From an uncultured Rhodopirellula sp. (lineage in GTDB: Bacteria > Planctomycetota > Planctomycetia > Pirellulales > Pirellulaceae): a stretch of 6,368 nt of DNA. Shown here one piece after another: positions 1-5,763 of the stretch (positions are counted from its first letter, which is position 1; each line of letters begins with the position of its first letter). The notes below the pieces were generated by a model. It worked only from the letters and a program-made list of their open reading frames with translations. It did no database searches and was not told where the DNA came from. The stretch spans positions 1-6,368 of the forward strand of contig CAJXTM010000240.1 of the NCBI GenBank assembly GCA_913061385.1, read 5' to 3'. A program made the translations under genes and the position numbers.

Positions 1-34
1 GTCTCGTGGGCTCGGAGATGTGTATAAGAGACAG
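1..34 (+). other. Illumina Nextera read-2 adapter (artefact)
   Basis: These 34 bases match the Nextera transposase adapter for read 2: a 15-base tail followed by the 19-base Tn5 mosaic end (16-34, ending AAGAGACAG). It is library-construction sequence, not genome. Reading through it from a GTG gives the false peptide start MYKRQ, so no gene call should extend into it. Confidence 0.98.
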
Positions 35-231
35 ATATTATCCTTCGGCATACTGACAGCTTTGGCATCATCGATTGCTTTTCGCAACCGGAAGTTTGAG
101 TTGGGATCTCCGCCGCCACTTTTCGCAGCAACGATGATACCCTTACTTAACTTGCTCCAGAGCTTTCCACGCTGGGCATCCACGCGTCCTTTGCGGTGCT
201 GGATATTGGCCCACTTTGAATGTCCTGCCAT
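35..231 (-). CDS. yebC: YebC/PmpR (TACO1) family protein, N-terminal fragment
   Basis: This is the first 65 codons of a gene cut by the left edge. It starts at the ATG at 229-231 and runs off the insert at 35. The product begins [20 protein letters not shown], the family signature, and continues through [20 protein letters not shown] to [10 protein letters not shown], the usual end of the first subdomain. Full-length members are about 240-250 residues, so roughly a quarter is present. The family is known as DNA-binding transcriptional regulators (PmpR, YebC) and, in more recent work, as factors that help ribosomes through difficult sequences; nothing here decides which applies. It lies 97 bp after the stop of the HhH-GPD gene on the same strand. 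No strong Shine-Dalgarno is visible before the ATG. The gap holds a 6-bp inverted repeat (291-296 with 323-328) and a CTCCGGAG palindrome (266-273), neither followed by a T-run. I see no convincing promoter. Confidence 0.95.
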
Positions 232-328
232 GTCAGATCTTATCAATTACTGGAGAGTTGAATCACTCCGGAGCAGTGTCCACGGAGGTCGTCGCTACAA
301 AAGGATAACACGAGCATCGGTCAGCGAC

Positions 329-1627
329 CTAACGTGGCTTACGCTTAGTCAATTTCCGATTCGTTGATTTTTTGGGACTGGCTTTCTTAGCTGGTTTTGC
401 CTCGGAAGCAGTTTTTTTCGCGGCTACTTTCTTCTTCGCTGGAGAAGCCTTTTTCGTAGGCTTCTTTGCCGGTGTCGCTTTCTTGCTTACCTTTTTGGAG
501 CCTGAAGTCTTCTTTGCGGGAGAAGCTTTCTTCGCTGCCCCAGCCTTTTTGACTGGAGCTGATTTCTTGTTCGAAGTTTTCTTCGATGCCGTTTTGCTTG
601 GCAAAGCTTGCTTTGCAGGAACAGACTTTTTGCTCGCCTTCTTCGCCGGAGTGTTTTTCGCTACCTCTTTCTTGGCCGGAACGGCTTTCTTCACGGGAGC
701 AGGTGAACTCTTCTTAGCCGACTTACTGGCCGCAGCTCTCTTGGCAGCCGCCTTGGCTGTTTCTTTCGCTGCTGCTTCCGCAGCAGGTACTTCTTTCCTG
801 ACCGGATCTTTTGCTTTTTTCTTTTTGGGTGGATTCCTAGCAGCCTCGATTGCAGCGAGCGCAGCTGCTTCGGTGGCTGCCTTAGCAGCAGCCTTTTCCT
901 CCACCTTGCGTTCCAAGACGCGTTTCTTCGCCGCCTTCTTGCTCACTAGCCACTCATCAAGCCGACTGCTCGAACCTTTGCTAACAGCATCAATGAAAGC
1001 CCGAGCGGCTTTGTCCTTCAGATTCTTGTTCAATGCCACCGCAGCTTGGTGCAGAAGACCCGAGAACTCTATTCCTTTGCTCTTGGGGATGGCTCGCTCC
1101 AAACCCGGCACTTTGCCAACCATCGCCTCGGGCTGCGATGCGATCTCAGTAGTCAGCATGATCACCATGGCAGAGTAGTCGACTGGAATCGAATGCCCTC
1201 CCAGTCCGTGTTGCACCGTGTAACTGATCACAAAGGGAGTCATCCCCGGCATCTTCTCAAATTTATTGACTGCCTTGCCAAGATTCTCTTTTTTGAGATG
1301 ATCCAAATCAAAAGTGTAGAACTCTTCAAAAATTGCCTGCAGGTTATTCTTCAACCGACGGGCAGCTATCAAAGGTTCGGGCAACCTTGAAAGAACCTGC
1401 GCTAACTCGGTGACCGTGGTGACACGCACCTCATTCCAGTCATAAAACTCCTGCTCACACTTTGCCATACCCTCGTCAGCCAATTCAGCTGGCGCGTCTT
1501 CGAGGAGGGATGCATACAGCACATGCTCGAGCAACGGCCGAGCAGGCTGGGTTGGCAGTGGCTTGTAATGTTTTTTGAGGGCAGTGTTGAGTTTGCCGAT
1601 CAGAGTTGCACGCTTACTTGCAGACAT
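329..1627 (-). CDS. HhH-GPD (endonuclease III-like) domain protein with histone H1-like Lys/Ala/Pro tail
   Basis: Complete 432-aa ORF, ATG at 1625-1627, TAG at 329-331. Residues about 30-165 follow the endonuclease III fold: a helical start (PLLEHVLYASLLED), then a helix-hairpin-helix at 126-138 (MPGMTPFVISYTV), then IPVDYS with Asp150. Against the E. coli Nth motif LPGVGRKTA...VDTH, the catalytic Lys position is Phe132, while the catalytic Asp is kept at exactly the same 18-residue spacing. The second hairpin Gly is Thr130. The only Cys is Cys57, so the C-terminal [4Fe-4S] cluster of Nth/MutY is absent. Residues 166-227 form a helical linker. Residues 228-432 are low complexity, rich in Lys, Ala, Ser and Pro, with six PAKK motifs, like histone H1 or AlgP/HupB-type tails. 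Family knowledge: tails of this kind bind DNA electrostatically. Inference: a nucleoid or repair-associated DNA-binding protein, without lyase activity of the Nth type. It starts 50 bp after rbfA, so co-transcription is plausible. No clear Shine-Dalgarno is seen. Confidence 0.85.
   Translation of the reverse strand: MSASKRATLIGKLNTALKKHYKPLPTQPARPLLEHVLYASLLEDAPAELADEGMAKCEQEFYDWNEVRVTTVTELAQVLSRLPEPLIAARRLKNNLQAIFEEFYTFDLDHLKKENLGKAVNKFEKMPGMTPFVISYTVQHGLGGHSIPVDYSAMVIMLTTEIASQPEAMVGKVPGLERAIPKSKGIEFSGLLHQAAVALNKNLKDKAARAFIDAVSKGSSSRLDEWLVSKKAAKKRVLERKVEEKAAAKAATEAAALAAIEAARNPPKKKKAKDPVRKEVPAAEAAAKETAKAAAKRAAASKSAKKSSPAPVKKAVPAKKEVAKNTPAKKASKKSVPAKQALPSKTASKKTSNKKSAPVKKAGAAKKASPAKKTSGSKKVSKKATPAKKPTKKASPAKKKVAAKKTASEAKPAKKASPKKSTNRKLTKRKPR
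375..944 (-). repeat. Low-complexity region encoding the PAKK-rich basic tail
   Basis: This part of the HhH-GPD gene encodes Lys/Ala runs and six PAKK motifs (near residues 317, 327, 370, 386, 396 and 412), often preceded by Ser, Thr or Val. Codons vary between copies, so the repeat is clearer in protein than in DNA. Tails like this can change length between strains. The opposite strand reads as a long Phe/Leu/Ala-rich frame that mimics a membrane protein and should not be annotated. Confidence 0.75.
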
Positions 1628-1664
1628 CTTGCTTGGTCAGATCAAAGGTACTGATATGGGATAG

Positions 1665-1679
1665 GATCGCTGGGCGATC
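1665..1679 (-). repeat. Short hairpin over the rbfA stop codon
   Basis: GATCGC (1665-1670) and GCGATC (1674-1679) form a 6-bp perfect inverted repeat with a 3-base loop, spanning most of the rbfA TGA codon. No T-run follows on the minus strand, so it does not look like an intrinsic terminator. It may be chance. Confidence 0.35.
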
Positions 1680-2217
1680 ACGATTGTGTTTGGTCACCGG
1701 GCTGTTGAACCGGGAATTCCGACTGTTCTGCCTGATCATCCGCCTGTTGTGGGGACTCGACTACTCCAGGAACACTCTCTTGAGCAGAGACGGTTGCCTG
1801 AACCTCGGTCGAGGCAGTCGCTGAATCTTCGCTTGAATCTTGCTCGTTACTTGAATCCTGCTCAGACTCTTCGCTTTCTCGTTTGATTTTCTCGAGTATC
1901 TCACCGACCAGAAGTGAATGGTGAATTCCTTTGTCAATGACAAACTGAAGTCGCGGGGTGTATCTGGCCTCAATCCTCGATGCGATCCGACTTTGCAGAA
2001 AGCCTGCAGCATTCTGAAGCCCTCGAAGGGAAAGTTGCTCCTGCGACTCGTCTCCCATAATACTGACCGCAATCTGTGCTTCTCGCATATCAGGGCTGAC
2101 TTTTACACCGACCACCGTCACGTCCTGCACACGCGGATCTCGCAGTTCCGTCAGAATTGACGCAGCTACCACCTCTCGAATGGCTTCAGCTGCTTTTAAC
2201 AAACGTCTACTGGTCAC
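1678..2217 (-). CDS. rbfA: Ribosome-binding factor A (RbfA) with acidic C-terminal extension
   Basis: RbfA binds the 30S subunit during late assembly and 16S rRNA maturation. The 179-aa product carries the single KH-like domain at residues about 3-112: RRLLKAAEAIREVVAASILT, then LRDPRVQDVTVVGVKVS, then the interrupted helix with NAAG at 69-72, then PRLQFVIDKG and the closing helix VGEILEKIKRE. E. coli RbfA is 133 aa and B. subtilis about 117. The extra length is a tail at 113-179 rich in Glu, Asp, Gln and Ser with no visible fold. The start is a GTG at 2215-2217; the upstream frame reaches a TGA (2263-2265) with no other start codon. There is no Shine-Dalgarno: the bases before the GTG read ATCCTCT. 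It lies 315 bp downstream of infB, unusually far for this pair, and 50 bp before the HhH-GPD gene. A different short frame ends in a TGA that overlaps the GTG as GTGA, so translational coupling is possible but unproven. Confidence 0.95.
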   Translation of the reverse strand: MTSRRLLKAAEAIREVVAASILTELRDPRVQDVTVVGVKVSPDMREAQIAVSIMGDESQEQLSLRGLQNAAGFLQSRIASRIEARYTPRLQFVIDKGIHHSLLVGEILEKIKRESEESEQDSSNEQDSSEDSATASTEVQATVSAQESVPGVVESPQQADDQAEQSEFPVQQPGDQTQS

Positions 2218-2333
2218 AGAGGATAAGTGGGTTGGGGATGAACGGGGATCACCATTGCACTGTCAAATGGTGAATCTTGTGCAGGGGCAGGCACGACCGG
2301 CACGTCAATTATCTCGATCTCGATTCGCTGCAG

Positions 2334-2465
2334 TCATTCCGCCCGCACCCGAATGAACCGGACACTGTGGCTCTCCTCGAGGGAGAAGAACCAAGCACCT
2401 GCCGACAGAGCTTTACAATTTGCAGTGCCGGTAGGGTCCAGCAGCTTCTCTTTTCTGTATCTCAC
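2334..2465 (-). CDS. Possible small ORF, 43 aa, unknown (doubtful)
   Basis: From the GTG at 2463-2465 to the TGA at 2334-2336 the frame encodes 43 residues, beginning MRYRKEKLLDPTGTANCKAL and ending in an aromatic/basic segment, AWFFSLEESHSVRFIRVRAE. The composition looks protein-like, with alternating hydrophobic and basic residues near the end. I recognise no family. The start codon lies inside the heptamer repeat, and the preceding GAGAAG bases could act as a weak ribosome-binding site. It could be a real small protein, a decayed remnant, or part of a dispersed non-coding repeat whose translation only looks tidy. I favour the last two. Confidence 0.2.
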   Translation of the reverse strand: MRYRKEKLLDPTGTANCKALSAGAWFFSLEESHSVRFIRVRAE

Positions 2466-2487
2466 TTCTCACTTCTCACCTCTCATG
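2460..2487 (+). repeat. Heptamer tandem repeat (TCTCACT)
   Basis: Four consecutive 7-base units are visible: TCTCACT, TCTCACT, TCTCACC and TCTCATG, the last running into the adjacent inverted repeat. On the transcribed strand they read as GTGAGAA-type units, purine-rich and partly Shine-Dalgarno-like. A repeat of this kind can change copy number by slippage. Confidence 0.8.
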
Positions 2488-2509
2488 CAACGCTTGTTCG
2501 TTGCATGAG
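2482..2509 (-). repeat. 11-bp perfect inverted repeat downstream of infB
   Basis: CTCATGCAACG (2482-2492) and CGTTGCATGAG (2499-2509) are perfect complements around a 6-base loop. An alternative pairing adds ACCT/AGGT (2478-2481 with 2508-2511) at the cost of a two-base bulge. The hairpin begins 23 bases after the infB stop codon. Neither strand has a T-run after the stem, so it is not a canonical intrinsic terminator. It could mark an mRNA processing or 3'-end stabilising site, or be part of a dispersed repeat. Confidence 0.75.
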
Positions 2510-2532
2510 GTCATTTGAATGTAGTGACAATC

Positions 2533-5439
2533 TTAATCAAGCGTTCGTGCAAACTCTTCGATTCGATACGCTTCCAAGACATCATCCTGCTTTATGTCAT
2601 TGAAACCTGACAGACGGATACCACATTCCATTCCGCGAGGCACTTCCTTCACGTCTTCCTTGATCCGCTTCAACGAATCGAGCGGGTAATCTCCGATGGT
2701 TCGGCCATCGCGGTTAACCCTGATCCGACAGCCACGCTGAATGGAACCTTGGGCAACATAGCAACCCGCAATACCCCCTACGCGACTAATAGAGAACACC
2801 TGCTTGACAAGGGCACGTCCCAATTCGACGACCCGCTCCTCTGGTTTCAGTCGACCTTCGATCATCGCCTTGATGTCATCGGTCAACTTGTAAATCACGT
2901 CATAACGCCGAACTTCTACATCACGTTCATCGGCAAGCGAACGAGCCTGCTCATCCGGAATCACATTGAAAGCTGCAATCACGGCATCAGACGCGGAAGC
3001 CAACGTGACATCGGCTAACGTGACACCACCTACGCTTCGCTGCAGAACGCGAACCTCAACCTCTGGGTTGTCAAGCTTGCTGAGCTCTTTATCAATTGCC
3101 TCGAGTGAACCTTTCACATCTGCTCGCACAATCAAGTTCAACTTGGCCTTTTCTTCCTGCTGACCGAGCCGGCCTTCCTGAAGCATTTCTTGGAAGTTCT
3201 CGAAGGAGATCTTGGTAGTGACTCCTGAAAGATTTTCCTGACTACTTGCATGAGCACGACTGCTAGCGATTTCGCGGGCTTTACTGATGTCATCAAGCAC
3301 GTGGAATCTCTCACCTGCACCTGGTGCTTCGTCGAAGCCCATGACATTGACAGGTGTACTTGGGCCGGCGGTCTTCAAAGGTTCCCCGGTGAGCGTGTCA
3401 GACATTGCCCGAACACGACCATGCGCTGAACCACAAACCAGCACATCACCAATATTTAGCGTTCCATTCTGAACGATCAACTTGGCAACGACCCCTCGAT
3501 CTCCCTGCTGTTCGGACTCAAGACAAACGCCGAGAGCAGTGCGATCTGGATTTGCCTGATACTCGTTGAGTTCGGCGATTGTGAGCAGCGTTTCCAGCAA
3601 TTCATCCATACCAATGCCTTTGATAGCACTAGTTGGCACCACCTCAACATCTCCACCCCACTCACTAGGGGTAAGCTGATGTTCGGTCAATTGCGTCATG
3701 ACCCGGTTGGAATCAACGCCTTCGAGGTCGATTTTGTTCATTGCGACGACAATCGGCACCCCAGCCGCTTTCGCGTGACTGATTGCTTCCTCAGTCTGAG
3801 GCATAATTCCGTCGTCAGCTGCAACCACGAGAACTGCGATATCGGTGACATTTGCACCGCGAGCACGCATCTCGGTGAACGCTTCGTGACCGGGAGTGTC
3901 GACGAAAGTGACACTGCGGCCATCCTTCTCAACTTCGTAGGCTCGGATGTGTTGGGTGATCCCGCCTGCCTCTCCGCTGACCACATCAATCCCGATCAGG
4001 TAATCCAGCAAGCTGGTTTTTCCATGGTCAACATGCCCAAGGAATGTCACGATAGGAGCGCGTGGCAGCAGGGCATCTGGATCATCTTCTTGCTCTTCTA
4101 ACCCTGTAATGAGCGAATCTTCGAGTGTTTCCGAAGCCTTCAATTCGATTTGAAGCTCCATCTCGGTCGCAATCATTTCAGCCGTTTCGAGATCGAGTTC
4201 TGAATTGATATTCAGCCCAACCTGCAACCCCATCCCCATCAGGGTTGCGAGCACTTTGCCGACAGGGGCACCGGCCGATTCGGAGAAGGAACGGATGGTA
4301 CAAGGAAGCTCAAGAATGACCGCATCTTTTCTTGGTGCTGCGGTGTTCACTCCCTTGCGACGCCTATGGTGATGACGGCCTCCGCGTCCCGACCGAGATC
4401 CAAACCCCGAATTTTGGTCAATTGCTGCTCGTCCGCGGCCTTTACCTCGTACCCGTTCAGTGCGAGGGCTAGCCATGCCAGCCAATTTGCGGCGAGGCTT
4501 GTCTTCTTCTCCGGCTTCGCGTTTCTTTTCTCCCGTGAAACCACTGAGACCTGCACCGCGTTTTGCAGCCACCGCACGCTGCTTATCTTTGTCCTCTTTG
4601 GCAAGCTCCTCGAGTGGAGCTCGCATGCCTTGACGGTGACCAGCGATGACATCCTTACTGAGTTTAACATCGGGCTTTTGAGCCTTGGGCTCACCACTTG
4701 CCTGCTTGCTGGGCTTTGGTTCCGCAACCTCGGGCAACGACGCCATCTTGACGTTGATTCGCGGCTCTCGTCGCTTCGCCTTTGTCGCGTCAGACCTCTT
4801 CTCTCCCGAGGCAGCCGGCCGATCCAAAGAGCGCATTTTACCGCCTGAGACCGTCGAATCGCGTCGCACCGGAGCAACTGGGTCATTCCCAGCCAAGCCG
4901 CCTTTCCTCACTCCCATCCGACTTTTGATGCGACTTCCCAAGGAACTCGGCTTCGGTGGTTGAGGTGCGGGCGTCGCCACATCGGCGGCATCACTCACGG
5001 TGTCAGGGGTGGCAACAACTGGCGTGCTGACCTCAGCGACCGGTTCGACCACCACGGGCTCGTCCGGCGATGGTATTTCCGGCGTTTGTATTACCGGCGA
5101 TTGTATTACCGGCGCGGGCGTCACTTGCTTGACGGGCGTTTCCGGAGTTTCCGGTGCGGCGTTTCGGTTTGAGTTTCGCCCCACCTTGATGGCAACATGC
5201 TTCCGTTCAGCTGGGACAACATCCCGGACGGCAGTTGGGGCGGTCGTCGCTGCGGGCGCAGCAACCGGTTCAGGCTTTCCAGCCCCCGTTATATGGTCTC
5301 GAACTTTCTGAGCCTCATCATCGGTGAGGCTAGCCAGCGCCGATCCTTTGCCGGTGATACCGACCTTCTTGACAAGATCTACTAGATCTTTGCTGTCAAC
5401 TTTCAGTTCTTTTGCGAGCGCGTAGATGCGTGCGGGCAC
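2533..5439 (-). CDS. infB: Translation initiation factor IF-2
   Basis: IF-2 is the GTPase that brings formyl-Met-tRNA to the 30S subunit and promotes subunit joining. The 968-aa product is complete. Residues 1-50 are an IF2 N-terminal domain (MPARIYALAKELKVDSKDLV). About 51-372 is a disordered linker, first Pro/Val-rich, then basic with an Arg/Gly/His segment near 345-363. A second IF2 N-terminal domain lies at about 373-435. The GTPase domain follows with intact motifs: G1 GHVDHGKT 468-475, switch GGITQHI 492-498, G3 DTPGH 514-518, G4 NKID 568-571, G5 SAIK 604-607. Domain II, domain III (NLIVRADVKGSLEAI near 768-782) and the C-terminal tRNA-binding domain (IAGCYV near 890, then SLKRIKEDVKEV, ECGI, FNDIK) complete it. 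E. coli IF-2 is 890 aa; the linker accounts for the extra length. The start is a GTG at 5437-5439 with AGGA nine bases upstream; an in-frame TAA just before rules out extension. The stop is TAA at 2533-2535. Confidence 0.98.
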   Translation of the reverse strand: MPARIYALAKELKVDSKDLVDLVKKVGITGKGSALASLTDDEAQKVRDHITGAGKPEPVAAPAATTAPTAVRDVVPAERKHVAIKVGRNSNRNAAPETPETPVKQVTPAPVIQSPVIQTPEIPSPDEPVVVEPVAEVSTPVVATPDTVSDAADVATPAPQPPKPSSLGSRIKSRMGVRKGGLAGNDPVAPVRRDSTVSGGKMRSLDRPAASGEKRSDATKAKRREPRINVKMASLPEVAEPKPSKQASGEPKAQKPDVKLSKDVIAGHRQGMRAPLEELAKEDKDKQRAVAAKRGAGLSGFTGEKKREAGEEDKPRRKLAGMASPRTERVRGKGRGRAAIDQNSGFGSRSGRGGRHHHRRRKGVNTAAPRKDAVILELPCTIRSFSESAGAPVGKVLATLMGMGLQVGLNINSELDLETAEMIATEMELQIELKASETLEDSLITGLEEQEDDPDALLPRAPIVTFLGHVDHGKTSLLDYLIGIDVVSGEAGGITQHIRAYEVEKDGRSVTFVDTPGHEAFTEMRARGANVTDIAVLVVAADDGIMPQTEEAISHAKAAGVPIVVAMNKIDLEGVDSNRVMTQLTEHQLTPSEWGGDVEVVPTSAIKGIGMDELLETLLTIAELNEYQANPDRTALGVCLESEQQGDRGVVAKLIVQNGTLNIGDVLVCGSAHGRVRAMSDTLTGEPLKTAGPSTPVNVMGFDEAPGAGERFHVLDDISKAREIASSRAHASSQENLSGVTTKISFENFQEMLQEGRLGQQEEKAKLNLIVRADVKGSLEAIDKELSKLDNPEVEVRVLQRSVGGVTLADVTLASASDAVIAAFNVIPDEQARSLADERDVEVRRYDVIYKLTDDIKAMIEGRLKPEERVVELGRALVKQVFSISRVGGIAGCYVAQGSIQRGCRIRVNRDGRTIGDYPLDSLKRIKEDVKEVPRGMECGIRLSGFNDIKQDDVLEAYRIEEFARTLD
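5066..5110 (-). repeat. Three tandem 15-bp units in the infB linker
   Basis: Three units in register start at 5066, 5081 and 5096, for example GGCGTTTGTATTACC and GGCGATTGTATTACC on the plus strand. They encode VIQSP, VIQTP and EIPSP in the Pro/Val linker (residues about 111-125). The two best copies differ at one base, pointing to recent duplication in a region under little structural constraint. Confidence 0.8.
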
Positions 5440-5448
5440 GTGCGGAAA

Positions 5449-5452
5449 TCCT
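5449..5452 (-). promoter_or_regulatory. Shine-Dalgarno for infB
   Basis: AGGA on the minus strand lies nine bases before the GTG start of infB. It is the clearest ribosome-binding site in the window and supports the GTG start over any internal one. Confidence 0.6.
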
Positions 5453-5467
5453 GTCGATTCGTTTTAG

Positions 5468-5537
5468 GAACCCGCCGAGCGAATGTTGTAATTCGTTGAT
5501 ATTCGTACGGGAAAATGCCCGATTCGCGGGCGGGTTC
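5468..5537 (-). promoter_or_regulatory. Long imperfect dyad in the infB leader
   Basis: On the minus strand GAACCCGCC (5537-5529) pairs with GGCGGGTTC (5476-5468), nine perfect base pairs. After a 1x2 internal loop, GCGAAT (5527-5522) pairs with ATTCGC (5484-5479), six more. The 37-base apical part contains a small CGGG/CCCG stem (5521-5518 with 5511-5508) and two ACGAAT copies. A third ACGAAT follows just before the infB Shine-Dalgarno. The structure ends 15 bases before that site, so it could influence infB translation or mRNA stability. No T-run follows, so a terminator is unlikely. I know of no named RNA element with this form. Confidence 0.5.
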
Positions 5538-5763
5538 AAATGGTCTGTATCTGATCACATACTGCTATTCCTCCATCGCCGCGGCAGGCCAAAACCTCCC
5601 GCGTCGGGGATCATCCAACGATTCCCCAGATCCTTGTCTGGGCCAACTGTCCCATACGATAGCGAAAAACATGCTTGGCGCAGAGGTCTGCCTAGGCACT
5701 TTCCTGCGGAAACCGAGCAAGTTTTCGACTAAACCGGAGATAAATGGGCTCTCCCCGTCCGAA

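Larger units (their letters stand above)
2218..2532 (-). other. infB-rbfA intergenic region, no confirmed gene
   Basis: This 315-bp gap sits where many bacteria carry ylxP (DUF503) or no gene at all. I could not read a YlxP-like protein in any minus-strand frame. From the infB side it holds an 11-bp perfect inverted repeat (2482-2509), an overlapping heptamer tandem repeat (2460-2487), a possible 43-codon frame (2334-2465), a TCATTC/GAATGA dyad (2334-2339 with 2351-2356), and a possible 29-codon frame reaching the rbfA start (2214-2303). I see no convincing sigma-70 promoter, and no hairpin is followed by a T-run. Confidence 0.6.
5440..5763 (-). other. nusA-infB intergenic region / infB leader, no gene seen
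   Basis: The 324-bp gap contains no recognisable protein; ylxR and ylxQ, which often sit here in Firmicutes, are not readable. The infB-proximal third holds the long dyad described separately. Further upstream are two short hairpins that share bases and so cannot form together: GGGGA/TCCCC (5606-5610 with 5623-5627) and CCCAGA/TCTGGG (5625-5630 with 5637-5642). Neither is followed by a T-run on the minus strand. I find no convincing -35/-10 pair, though planctomycete promoters are hard to recognise by eye. Confidence 0.6.

Noticed and set aside
20..367. Plus-strand frame beginning MYKRQ at the left edge
   Set aside because: Its start lies in the Nextera adapter and the rest is antisense to yebC.
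372..1178. A 268-codon plus-strand frame rich in Phe, Leu and Ala that resembles a membrane protein
   Set aside because: It is the exact antisense of the Lys/Ala-rich tail; Lys codons read backwards give Phe and Leu. The minus-strand gene has a recognisable domain and this frame has none.
2482..2509. Intrinsic terminator of infB
   Set aside because: The stem is good but no T-run follows on either strand, so it is listed as an inverted repeat only.
2218..2532. A ylxP (DUF503) gene or its remnant between infB and rbfA
   Set aside because: I translated the minus-strand frames by hand and found nothing like the YlxP sequence; only short unrelated frames are open.
2277..2603. A 108-codon plus-strand frame across the infB-rbfA gap
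   Set aside because: It runs antisense into the infB 3' end, reads through the heptamer repeat and hairpin, and resembles no family.
5529..5545. GGTTCAAAT, reminiscent of a tRNA T-loop
   Set aside because: The base that should be C61 is G, no flanking T-stem forms, and no anticodon or acceptor arms are found nearby. The bases are better explained by the infB leader dyad.
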